Source: DASRUP01 sp036397395 (GTDB taxonomy: Bacteria; Patescibacteriota; Minisyncoccia; Minisyncoccales; UBA10102). Taken from it: a DNA stretch of 23,002 nucleotides. This document shows positions 1-6,677 of this stretch, piece after piece. Where the stretch lies: the NCBI GenBank assembly GCA_036397395.1, contig DASWIZ010000025.1:1-23002 (forward strand), read 5' to 3'. Within the stretch, counting starts at the first letter, position 1. The number at the start of each line of letters is the position of its first letter. A program made the translations under genes and the position numbers. The notes beneath the pieces were generated by a model. The model was not told where the DNA came from. It saw only the letters and a list, made by a program, of their open reading frames with translations, and made no database searches.

Positions 1-151
1 CGATGAGCATCCTTTGTTCTGTGCTCCTCTCTCTGTGGTGGGCAAAACCCAGGAACTTCTTTGCCGAATACGCCAAACTCTTCCAGCCCAATCCTGCTTA
101 ACCGGGCTGCTTTGTTGGGATACCCCCAGTGAGCAGTTACCCTAGCGGCTC
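1..151. other. Upstream stretch, possible structured RNA or end of an upstream unit; not identified
   Basis: No recognisable protein is encoded here. A short open frame (positions 3-101, plus strand) has no recognisable product and could be the tail of a gene outside the window. Several short inverted repeats are visible: GGCAAA (about 42-47) with TTTGCC (about 60-65), CAGCCC (84-89) with GGGCTG (104-109), and CCCAA with TTGGG as an alternative pairing. These could belong to a structured RNA or leader, but I could not match it to RNase P, tmRNA, SRP or 6S RNA. The rplU promoter begins at 152. Confidence 0.25.
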
Positions 152-180
152 TTTACTTTTCCCTGGATTTGGGATATACT
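152..180 (+). promoter_or_regulatory. rplU promoter
   Basis: A sigma70-type promoter is readable: TTTACT at 152-157, a 17-base spacer and TATACT at 175-180. The expected transcription start (about 187) is only a few bases before the rplU ATG at 190, so the message would be nearly leaderless. Confidence 0.6.
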
Positions 181-189
181 GGGTTTCAT

Positions 190-510
190 ATGGCAGACAT
201 AGCTGTAATCAAAACTGGGGGCAAGCAATACATTGTTACCCCCGGCAAAAAGCTCAAAATAGAAAAACTCGCCCAGGAAGAGGGGAGTAATGTGGTTTTT
301 GAAGAAGTTTTGCTTATAGAGAACGAAAAAGGTACGCACCTGGGCGCGCCGTTCGTGCAAGGGGCCACGGTAAACGCGAAACTCTTAAAGCAGGGCAAAG
401 GCAAAAAGGTGGTTATTTTCAAATACAAGGCCAAGAAACGCGAAAAGACCAAGACCGGCCACCGCCAGCCTTACTCTGAAGTCGAAATCACCTCAATCGA
501 ATTGAAGTAG
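190..510 (+). CDS. rplU: Ribosomal protein L21
   Basis: This 106-residue protein is bL21 of the large ribosomal subunit, which binds 23S rRNA. The family hallmark is near the N-terminus (AVIKTGGKQYIV), followed by the beta-barrel and the basic C-terminal part (KKVVIFKYKAKKREKTKTGH), which contacts rRNA. I chose ATG 190 over an in-frame TTG at 169 because bL21 proteins begin immediately before the VIKTGGKQ motif and because the -10 box at 175-180 would place the TTG upstream of the transcript. In most bacteria rplU is followed by rpmA (L27); here it ends in a terminator and an unrelated glycosyltransferase follows, so L27 must be elsewhere or absent. The identification is secure. Confidence 0.97.
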   Translation: MADIAVIKTGGKQYIVTPGKKLKIEKLAQEEGSNVVFEEVLLIENEKGTHLGAPFVQGATVNAKLLKQGKGKKVVIFKYKAKKREKTKTGHRQPYSEVEITSIELK

Positions 511-537
511 AAGAAACCGCCTCAAGGCGGTTTTCTT
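511..537 (+). terminator. Intrinsic terminator of rplU
   Basis: The stem AAACCGCC (514-521), loop TCAA and stem GGCGGTTT (526-533) run into a T-rich tail. An outer AAG/CTT extension pairs across one bulged T. It starts directly after the rplU stop codon. Its tail overlaps the -35 box of the next gene. Confidence 0.85.
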
Positions 538-564
538 GTCCTCGCAGAAGTGAAAGGGTAGAAT
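536..564 (+). promoter_or_regulatory. Promoter of the GT4 glycosyltransferase
   Basis: TTGTCC (536-541), 17-base spacer and TAGAAT (559-564). The ATG at 573 is 8 bases after the -10 box, so the transcript would be leaderless or nearly so. The -35 shares bases with the tail of the rplU terminator. Confidence 0.55.
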
Positions 565-572
565 AAAGAAAC

Positions 573-1745
573 ATGAAAATTGCGTTTGTTTCAGATATGT
601 ACAATCCCTACGTTGCTGGGGTTGTTACGTTTATTGATATTTTAGCCGAGGAGTATATAAGAGAGGGGCATGAAGTTGTTGTATTTACGCATTTTCGATC
701 TACAAATCCGTTAAAGAAAAAAGGGGTGCGTCTTGTTACTTTTTGGGGCATTCCCTCGCTTATTTACCCGGGAACATGGATTGTTCTTCCAAATCCGCTT
801 ACATTTGAAAATATTGTGCGCAAAGAAGCTCCCGACATTATTCACTCACATACACCAGGTCTCCTAAGCTCTTTGGCGCAAAAAGCAGGCAAAAATCTGG
901 GTATTCCTACTGTTATTACCTTTCACGGGTTTATGGACCATTATTACAAGTACTTTTCTATTTCGCACATTCTTCACTTAAACTGGATTCCGTTTCCGCA
1001 AGTTAGCTGGTACGACAACTTCAGAAAGTATCTTATTCGCACATTTATGCGAAACCATGTAAACAGATTCGATGCGGTTACGGCTTCTACGCCACTAACG
1101 AAAAAACTGGTGGAACAACAAGGAATTCCATCCTATTTGGTCCGCATTGGCCTGGACATTGCCACATTCCATCCCAAAAAAACCTATACAAAAACAAACC
1201 GTATACTAAGCGTTTCCCGTTTGGGATTCGAGAAAAAAATCGACATTGTACTGCGGGCAATGGCACAACTGCAAAACCCGGAATTAAAACTTACTATTGT
1301 GGGCGATGGCCCGGCTAAAAAAATGTTAAGAGATACAACCAAAAAACTGGGCTTGCAAAACCAAGTTACGTTTACGGGCCAGGTTCCCAGAGAAAATTTG
1401 CAAAAATATTTTGAAACGCATGATTTTTTTGTAAACGCTTCGGACACGGAAACCTTTGGGTATGTTACGGCAGAAGCTATGGCCGGCGGCCTGCCTATTG
1501 TGGGAGTAAAAAGCCAGGGAACGGGGGAGTTGGTAAAAAATGGCAAAAACGGTTTTCTCGCCGAGCCAAATAATCCCGAATCTTTTGCCAAGGCAATACA
1601 AAAAATGCTGGCTGTGCCAAATTACCAGCAAATAGGAAACGCTTCGGTACAAATGGTACAAGCGTACTCGCCCGAAAACTCGGCCAAAGAACACTTGGCT
1701 TTGTACCAAAAACTTATAAGGCAATCTCAAAAGCAAATTTTATAG
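573..1745 (+). CDS. Glycosyltransferase, GT-B fold, family 4 type
   Basis: This 390-residue protein is a retaining GT-B glycosyltransferase (GT4 type), probably cytosolic or membrane-associated and acting on a lipid or cell-envelope acceptor; the sugar and acceptor cannot be read from the sequence. The N-terminal acceptor domain starts MKIAFVSDMYNPYVAGV and includes DIIHSHTPG and the TFHG segment around residues 113-116. The C-terminal nucleotide-sugar domain shows SVSRLGFEKKID, the TIVGDGP loop, and the E-x7-E signature in DTETFGYVTAEAMAGG (about residues 299-314). The length is normal for the family. It is a stand-alone unit with its own promoter after the rplU terminator and converges on the Cas2-like gene, with a perfect palindrome between the two. 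Confidence 0.9.
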   Translation: MKIAFVSDMYNPYVAGVVTFIDILAEEYIREGHEVVVFTHFRSTNPLKKKGVRLVTFWGIPSLIYPGTWIVLPNPLTFENIVRKEAPDIIHSHTPGLLSSLAQKAGKNLGIPTVITFHGFMDHYYKYFSISHILHLNWIPFPQVSWYDNFRKYLIRTFMRNHVNRFDAVTASTPLTKKLVEQQGIPSYLVRIGLDIATFHPKKTYTKTNRILSVSRLGFEKKIDIVLRAMAQLQNPELKLTIVGDGPAKKMLRDTTKKLGLQNQVTFTGQVPRENLQKYFETHDFFVNASDTETFGYVTAEAMAGGLPIVGVKSQGTGELVKNGKNGFLAEPNNPESFAKAIQKMLAVPNYQQIGNASVQMVQAYSPENSAKEHLALYQKLIRQSQKQIL

Positions 1746-1783
1746 CATTGTACTCCATAGCCAAACTTCGTCGCAAAACTTCT

Positions 1784-1825
1784 TTATGTCGTTTTAGAGC
1801 GCGATCGCGCTCTAAAACGACATAA
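1784..1825. repeat. Palindromic repeat, copy 1 (42 bp, perfect)
   Basis: The arms begin TTATGTCGTTTTAGAG and the core is GCGCGATCGCGC, with the two 21-base halves exactly reverse-complementary. It lies between the convergent genes ending at 1745 and 1843. Looser complementarity continues a further 10-20 bases outward on both sides. Three diverged relatives occur at 2426-2465, 10585-10622 and 11674-11715, sharing the ATGTCG ends and the CGATCG core. As RNA it would form a long hairpin and may act as a bidirectional terminator, although there is no clear T-run. Confidence 0.9.
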
Positions 1826-1842
1826 CAGAATTTTTCGCTATG

Positions 1843-2406
1843 CTAGAGACCGAAATGCTTTTGTAAAGATGCAGATTCAAGAATTTTGTCCGCAATCACA
1901 ATATTGGTATATGGAGCAACGCCATAAAGCTCAGCTATAACCTGTATTTCGTTTTCGCATGGCCAAGGGCATACCCAAACACTTTTCTGCAACTGATAAA
2001 ATTCCCACTCTTTTAACTTTCCCCTTAACGCATCTCGTCCTCGCTTAAAAGACCTGTCAGGAATATCGAAAATGACAATCCGCCATTTTTTATCCCATTT
2101 CGGAGGTTTTATGATTTCTAACTTTTCAAGTTGAAGATCTTTGAATTTTTCCTTTCCTTTTTTAGTCAACTCGATTACAAACTTTCCATTCTTCTCCCTT
2201 ATCTTAATAAACTGATTTTTCTGAAGTCGTTGAACCGCCCGAGCAGCTTTTTCCCTGTCACGCTTTTTAGAAAAATTCCCGCCACTATGCTCGAAAAGTT
2301 TGGCGGCCAGCAATACACCCGGAGCTGCTGCCACAAGGACTACTACGCCGGCTATACCAATACTAAGAAGAATTGCTTTTGTAATTTCTCCGTAGTTTCC
2401 TTTCAT
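1843..2406 (-). CDS. Membrane-anchored winged-helix / Cas2-like (PaaX-like) protein
   Basis: The 187-residue protein has one hydrophobic N-terminal segment (ILLSIGIAGVVVLVAAAPGVLLAAKLF), a basic, probably winged-helix middle (RAVQRLQKNQFIKIRE to LTKKGKEKF), and a C-terminal ferredoxin-like domain with a Cas2-type pattern (WRIVIFDIP, then LQKSVWVCPWPCENEI). The order wHTH plus Cas2-like domain is that of PaaX-type regulators; automatic annotation often calls such proteins Cas2. No CRISPR repeats or cas1 are in the window, so a spacer-acquisition role is not supported. I chose ATG 2406 rather than TTG 2421 because TATAAT at 2413-2418 (minus strand) lies between them, six bases from the ATG. Function is unknown; the transmembrane anchor is unusual for a regulator. 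Confidence 0.7.
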   Translation of the reverse strand: MKGNYGEITKAILLSIGIAGVVVLVAAAPGVLLAAKLFEHSGGNFSKKRDREKAARAVQRLQKNQFIKIREKNGKFVIELTKKGKEKFKDLQLEKLEIIKPPKWDKKWRIVIFDIPDRSFKRGRDALRGKLKEWEFYQLQKSVWVCPWPCENEIQVIAELYGVAPYTNIVIADKILESASLQKHFGL

Positions 2407-2412
2407 ATTCTT

Positions 2413-2441
2413 ATTATACAAACTGTATGTCGTTTTAACAA
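2413..2441 (-). promoter_or_regulatory. Promoter of the Cas2-like gene, inside a palindrome
   Basis: On the minus strand TTGTTA (2441-2436), a 17-base spacer and a perfect TATAAT (2418-2413) precede the ATG at 2406 by six bases. The -35 hexamer is part of the left arm of palindromic repeat copy 2, so anything binding or extruding the palindrome would affect this promoter. Confidence 0.7.
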
Positions 2442-2465
2442 GCGATCGCGTTTTAAAATGACATA
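2426..2465. repeat. Palindromic repeat, copy 2
   Basis: A 40-bp imperfect palindrome (17 of 20 positions paired) has TATGTC/GACATA ends and a GCGATCGC core. It lies between the Cas2-like gene and recR and supplies the -35 box of the Cas2-like promoter. Confidence 0.85.
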
Positions 2466-2502
2466 AACACCAGTAAAAATAGCTATTGCAGGGAAAACAA
2501 GT

Positions 2503-3102
2503 TTACCTGCGGCCTTCGAGAGCCGAGCGGAGGGTTTCTTCGTCGGCGTATTCCAGCTCGCCGCCAACGGGAATGCCGCGTCCAATGCGGGTAACGGTTA
2601 CCCCAAAAGGCTTTAGCGCGCGTTCCACGTACAGGCTGGCGGTTTCGCCTTCGGCCGTGGGGTTTAACGCCAAAATTACTTCTTTAACTCCGCTGTTTAC
2701 CCGCTGTTTTAATTCCTCAACTTTCATGTTTTGCGCGGCTTCTTTTTTTAGTATATCCTGCACGCCGCCCAAAATAAAATAACGGCCCTTATATTGTTTG
2801 GTTTTTTCCAGCGCTTCCAAATCGCTTTCTTTTTCCACAACGCATAACACGTTTTGGTCACGGGTTTTATCGCCGCAAATTTCGCACAGCTTTAAGCCGT
2901 TTCCATTTTCCTCATACGCGTTAAAACAAAACTCGCAGAATTTTATTTTCTGCTTTACCGCGCCGATTGCCCGCACTAATTCTTCTATTTCCGCATCGCT
3001 TGCGCGCATTAAATAGAAAACAAAACGGGCCGCTGTTCTGGGCCCAATGGCAGGGAAGCGCGAAAACGCCTCAATAAGCTTTTGGATTGCTTTTGGATAC
3101 AT
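2503..3102 (-). CDS. recR: Recombination mediator RecR
   Basis: RecR (199 residues, normal length) works with RecO and RecF to load RecA onto gapped single-stranded DNA. It shows the N-terminal helix-hairpin-helix region (LIEAFSRFPAIGPRTAARF), a four-cysteine zinc module (C56, C59, C73, C76: CEFC and CEIC), and a Toprim domain starting at LCVVEKESDLEALE with the conserved Glu at about residue 90, ending in the GVTVTRIGRGIPVGGELEYAD signature. It is the third gene of a cysS-dnaB-recR operon and starts 14 bases after the dnaB stop. In many bacteria recR follows dnaX; here the two are 4.6 kb apart on opposite strands. Confidence 0.96.
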   Translation of the reverse strand: MYPKAIQKLIEAFSRFPAIGPRTAARFVFYLMRASDAEIEELVRAIGAVKQKIKFCEFCFNAYEENGNGLKLCEICGDKTRDQNVLCVVEKESDLEALEKTKQYKGRYFILGGVQDILKKEAAQNMKVEELKQRVNSGVKEVILALNPTAEGETASLYVERALKPFGVTVTRIGRGIPVGGELEYADEETLRSALEGRR

Positions 3103-3116
3103 CCCGTACTACATTA

Positions 3117-4523
3117 TTAAAAATCTATGGCCATTTCAGCTTCTTCGTATTCCCTGCTTTTATCCAAATCGCTAAAGCTTACCGTGTTGGGGTTAAAGTA
3201 CAGTTTTACCGAACCAATGGGGCCGTTGCGGTGTTTGGCGATAATAATTTCAGCCACGTTGCCCGCGTTTTGTTCTTGTTCCTGTTTTTTGTACTTGTCT
3301 TCGCGGTAAATCATCATTACCACGTCGGCGTCCTGCTCCAGGCTGCCCGACTCGCGAAGATCGGAAAGCCTGGGCCGCGGGGGAAAACGCTGCTCCACCG
3401 CACGTGACAGCTGCGACAGCGCGAGCACGGGCACATTGAGCTCGCGGGCCAGCCCTTTTAACTGCCGGGAAATTTCCGTAACCTGCTGAACCATGCCCAT
3501 TTGAGAGTTTGAAGGCAACACCAACTGCAGATAATCAATGATGATAAGCCCCAGCCCGTGGTTTGCCTGCAATCTTCTGGCCATAGCCCGCATACGCAAT
3601 ACCGTTTGGCTTGCGGTGTCGTCTATGTAAATGGGGGCTTCCGACAACACCCCTAACGCATCTTGGATGCGCGCAAAATCGTTGTCGTCGCCCGCGGACG
3701 AAAGCTTGCCCGTGCGCAGGCGCCATGAATCCACCTGGCCTTGCGAAGCTATCATACGATCTATTAACTGATCTTTTGACATTTCCAAACTAAACATTCC
3801 CACGGGAATTTTATCCTGCACGGCAACGCGGCGGGCAATGTCCAAGGCCAAAGCGGATTTTCCCAGCGAAGGGCGCGCCGCCAGAATAATCAGGTCTGAC
3901 TTTTGAAACCCCGAAAGCAAATTATCCAAATCCGCAAAGCCAGTGGGAATGCCGCGCGTGGCTTTTTCATGCTTGGACAAACGGTCCAGCCGCTCAAACG
4001 CTTCTTCCAAACCCTGTTTTAAGGGTTCAAAGTTTTGCGCTAAAGATTTTTGCGCAATGGAAAATATTTTTTGTTCGGCTAAATCTACCAGCACGTTGGG
4101 ATCTTCTTTTTCGTTATACCCCATTTGCCCAATTTCATACGAAATGGAAATAAGGTCGCGCAACACGCGTTTGTTTTGCACGGTTTTGGCGTACGACAGA
4201 ACGTACGAGGCCGTGGGCACGGTATTGATAAGCTGGGTTAAGTAGGCGTGGCCGCCAACCTCATCAATTTTACCTTTGTCTTTAAGCCGGCTCGAAACCG
4301 AAAGCAAATCCACGGGCTCGTTTTTGGCAAACAAATCCAGCATGGCTTCGTAAATGACGTGATGGGTTGCTTTGTAAAAATCCCGAGGGTCAACCAAATC
4401 AGCCACCTTTACAGTGGCGTCTTTGTCCAGCATAAGAGCGCCCAAAAGGCTCATTTCCGCCTCTATATTCTGCGGGGGCAATTTGTCCCTTACTTGTAGT
4501 TTTTGGTCTGCAGCCTCTGCCAT
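3117..4523 (-). CDS. dnaB: Replicative DNA helicase DnaB
   Basis: The hexameric 5'-to-3' fork helicase (468 residues) has an N-terminal primase-interacting domain beginning around LPPQNIEAEMSLLGALMLD, a linker, and a RecA-like motor domain from about residue 190 (RGIPTGFADLDNLLSGF). The Walker A motif is AARPSLGKSALAL (about 215-227), Walker B is GLIIIDYLQL, and the later motif LSQLSRAVEQR and arginine-finger region SDLRESGSLEQDADVV are intact. No intein is present, as judged by normal length and uninterrupted motifs. It sits 10 bases after cysS and 14 before recR in one minus-strand operon. Confidence 0.97.
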   Translation of the reverse strand: MAEAADQKLQVRDKLPPQNIEAEMSLLGALMLDKDATVKVADLVDPRDFYKATHHVIYEAMLDLFAKNEPVDLLSVSSRLKDKGKIDEVGGHAYLTQLINTVPTASYVLSYAKTVQNKRVLRDLISISYEIGQMGYNEKEDPNVLVDLAEQKIFSIAQKSLAQNFEPLKQGLEEAFERLDRLSKHEKATRGIPTGFADLDNLLSGFQKSDLIILAARPSLGKSALALDIARRVAVQDKIPVGMFSLEMSKDQLIDRMIASQGQVDSWRLRTGKLSSAGDDNDFARIQDALGVLSEAPIYIDDTASQTVLRMRAMARRLQANHGLGLIIIDYLQLVLPSNSQMGMVQQVTEISRQLKGLARELNVPVLALSQLSRAVEQRFPPRPRLSDLRESGSLEQDADVVMMIYREDKYKKQEQEQNAGNVAEIIIAKHRNGPIGSVKLYFNPNTVSFSDLDKSREYEEAEMAIDF

Positions 4524-4533
4524 AGTACTTTTC

Positions 4534-5994
4534 CTATACCAGCTTTTTCAGTTTATAGCCAGAGGGGGTGTCTTCCACGGTCCAGCCGGCGTTGACAATT
4601 GCGAGGCGTAGAGCGTCGGCTTCCTGGAAGTTTCCGGCTTTCCGGTGCTGCTCGCGCTGATCGGCGAACTTTTGTATTTCCGCGGGAACAGCTTGTTTTT
4701 CTTTACCCCAAAAAATAAATCCAAAGTATGTGTCTGTTTCTTTTAAAAAAGCTAGGATTTCTTTTGCTTGCGCCTTACTCAACTGCCCCTTATCCATTTG
4801 CGTATTTCCTTCGCGAACCAAATCAAACAAGATCGACATAGCCAAAGGCGTGTTCAGGTCATCATCCATCGCTTTAGCAAAAGCCAATTTTGAATTTTGA
4901 ATTTTGATTGTCGCGGACGCGACTCCCCGTAGGGTAGGTTTTGAATTTGTTTCGGATTTCGAATTTCGTGCTTCGGATTTTAATCTATCTGCAAACTCGT
5001 CCAGCCTTTCCAGCTCGCTTTCGCTCTGTTGCAGTATTTCCTCGGAATAATCAATAGGGGAGCGATAATGCGTTTTGAGTACGAAATAACGAAGAAGCCG
5101 AGCGGGATGTTTTTCGAGAAAATCGCGAATGGTAACAAAATTGCCAAGCGACTTGCTCATTTTCTCGCCCTTTACCGTAAGGAAACCCGTATGCATCCAG
5201 TATTTTACAAACGGTTTTTTGCCTGAAACCGCTTCCATTTGCGTAATTTCAGCCTCGTGGTGGGGGAATATGAGGTCTTGGGCGCCCCCATGCATGTCGT
5301 ATTGCGGACCAAAAAACTTTTCGGTAATGGCCGTGTCTTCAATGTGCCACCCGGGTCTGCCATACCCCCACGGACTCATCCATGTTGGCTCATTAAGATA
5401 CACTCTTTTTAAACTTCGAGCGATAACTTCTTTCCAAAGAACGAAATCCCCTTTATTGCGCTTTTTATCCGATTCATCAATCCTAGAAGTTGCATCTTGC
5501 GCCTGTTGGGTGGTACGGCCGGATAACTTTCCGTATTCTTTAAATTTTGAAATATCAAAATAAATGCCGTCGTCGGTTTTATACGCATAGCCTTTTTTCA
5601 GTAACCGCTCTACCTGGTTGATAATTTCTTTTATGTGGCTGGTTGCCCTGGCATATTTTGTTATGGAATTTATACCTAAAGCCCTTGTGTCTGCCATATA
5701 TTCCTTTTCGAAACGGCGCGAGAGCTTCATAGTATTCTCGCCGGTTTCTTCTGCCCGCTTAATAATTTTGTCGTCTATATCGGTAATGTTCTGCAAATAA
5801 AACACGTCGTACCCTTTGTGCCGCAGGTACTTTGCTACCATATCAAAAGCAATATAGGTGCGCGCGTGCCCTATATGCGAAAAGTCGTAGGTAGTAACCC
5901 CGCATACAAAAAGTCGCAACTTTTTGCCCCGAGCTTTGTCGAGGGGCTTCAATGCCTCCTTTTTCTTAGAAAGCGTGTTGTACACCTGCGCCAT
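4534..5994 (-). CDS. cysS: Cysteinyl-tRNA synthetase
   Basis: This class Ia synthetase (486 residues) charges tRNA-Cys. HIGH is at 40-43 (FSHIGHARTY), KMSKS at 278-282 (GEKMSKSLGNF), and the ITDIDDKIIKRA and FPHHEAEI segments are present. Of the zinc ligands known from E. coli CysRS, the first Cys (C31), the HHE histidine and the Glu are present, but the position equivalent to the second Cys (usually WHIECSAM) is Asp220 (WHIEDTAI). Around residues 337-360, between the catalytic and C-terminal helical domains, lies a Ser/Asn/Lys-rich insertion encoded by repetitive DNA (see the repeat at 4886-4981). The gene leads the operon and is divergent from gtrA. Confidence 0.96.
   Translation of the reverse strand: MAQVYNTLSKKKEALKPLDKARGKKLRLFVCGVTTYDFSHIGHARTYIAFDMVAKYLRHKGYDVFYLQNITDIDDKIIKRAEETGENTMKLSRRFEKEYMADTRALGINSITKYARATSHIKEIINQVERLLKKGYAYKTDDGIYFDISKFKEYGKLSGRTTQQAQDATSRIDESDKKRNKGDFVLWKEVIARSLKRVYLNEPTWMSPWGYGRPGWHIEDTAITEKFFGPQYDMHGGAQDLIFPHHEAEITQMEAVSGKKPFVKYWMHTGFLTVKGEKMSKSLGNFVTIRDFLEKHPARLLRYFVLKTHYRSPIDYSEEILQQSESELERLDEFADRLKSEARNSKSETNSKPTLRGVASATIKIQNSKLAFAKAMDDDLNTPLAMSILFDLVREGNTQMDKGQLSKAQAKEILAFLKETDTYFGFIFWGKEKQAVPAEIQKFADQREQHRKAGNFQEADALRLAIVNAGWTVEDTPSGYKLKKLV
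4886..4981 (-). repeat. Repetitive insertion inside cysS
   Basis: On the plus strand the stretch contains repeated TTTTGAATTTTGAATTTTGA units, a perfect inverted repeat GTCGCG-GA-CGCGAC (4910-4923), and CGGATTTCGAATTTCGTG-type units. It reads in frame in cysS as a low-complexity Ser/Asn/Lys segment. This style of A/T-rich repeat normally occurs between genes, so this appears to be an in-frame insertion tolerated in a surface loop. Confidence 0.65.
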
Positions 5995-6039
5995 AATATC
6001 TTATAGTAGCATGGGTAGGACGAATTTTCCATTGTGTGC

Positions 6040-6045
6040 TACAAT
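6040..6045 (+). promoter_or_regulatory. -10 box of gtrA-like gene
   Basis: TACAAT lies 8 bases before the ATG at 6054. No convincing -35 hexamer is visible. The divergent cysS gene starts 59 bases away. Confidence 0.4.
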
Positions 6046-6053
6046 GCAACATT

Positions 6054-6671
6054 ATGAAACGTGATATTCTTTTGGCTACAATTATAGGGTTTTTGATTGC
6101 TTTTTTGATTGTCGCGGTAAAACTTACGGGTAACATTGAAAAACTCAACACGGTGCCGTACCTGAAGTTTACGCTTGTTGCCTTTCCCCTGTTGTCTGCC
6201 ATAGGCATGAAAATTGCCATGGCGCTGGCCGCAAAAATCCGGGTGGCTTTGCAGGAAGCAAAGTTTTTGCTGGTGGGCGCGTTAAACACGTTTTTGGACC
6301 TTGCCATATTAAACATTCTTATTGCCGCAACCGGCATTGCTACGGGAGGCGGCTTTTCTGTTTTTAAGGGAATATCGTTTTTGTGCGCCGTGGGCAACAG
6401 CTATGTGTGGAACAAATACTGGACATTTGGGGCAAAAGGAGAAACAAGACAAGGCATTTCCCAAAAAGGCAAAGAATTTGCGCAATTCTTTGTGGTAAGC
6501 GGCATTGGATTTTTTATTAACGTGGGATCTGCCTCTTTTGTAGTAAACATTATTGGGCCGCAGTTTGGCATATCGGCAAGCACATGGCCTACGGTGGGAG
6601 CTTTGGTGGGAACATTTTTGGTGCTCACCTGGAATTTCCTGGGATACAAATTAATTGTTTTTCGAAGATAG
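6054..6671 (+). CDS. GtrA-like membrane protein
   Basis: This 205-residue membrane protein has an extra N-terminal helix (LLATIIGFLIAFLIVAVKL), a second hydrophobic segment (FTLVAFPLLSAIGMKIAMALA) and then the four-helix GtrA domain from about residue 64 (KFLLVGALNTFLDLAILNIL to TWNFLGYKLIVFRR). The family hallmarks NTFLDL, NSYVWNKYWTF and the terminal WNFLGYKLIVF are present. GtrA proteins are thought to take part in transferring lipid-linked sugars across the membrane. ATG 6054 was preferred over TTG 6036 because the -10 box lies between them. The toxin gene follows after six bases. Confidence 0.85.
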   Translation: MKRDILLATIIGFLIAFLIVAVKLTGNIEKLNTVPYLKFTLVAFPLLSAIGMKIAMALAAKIRVALQEAKFLLVGALNTFLDLAILNILIAATGIATGGGFSVFKGISFLCAVGNSYVWNKYWTFGAKGETRQGISQKGKEFAQFFVVSGIGFFINVGSASFVVNIIGPQFGISASTWPTVGALVGTFLVLTWNFLGYKLIVFRR

Positions 6672-6677
6672 GCGTAT

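Noticed and set aside
1..151. Possible RNase P, tmRNA or SRP RNA fragment
   Set aside because: Some short matches (such as CAGTGAGC and a CTGCTT stretch) recall RNase P RNA, but the conserved end and core motifs are missing on both strands.
1843..2406. Cas2 of a CRISPR system
   Set aside because: The Cas2-like fold is present, but there is no cas1, no array and an added membrane helix and winged-helix segment; PaaX-like is the better description.
1784..2465. The two nearby palindromes as CRISPR repeats or terminal inverted repeats of a mobile element around the Cas2-like gene
   Set aside because: Related palindromes occur again around 10.6 and 11.7 kb next to unrelated genes, and no transposase lies between any pair, so they are dispersed elements.
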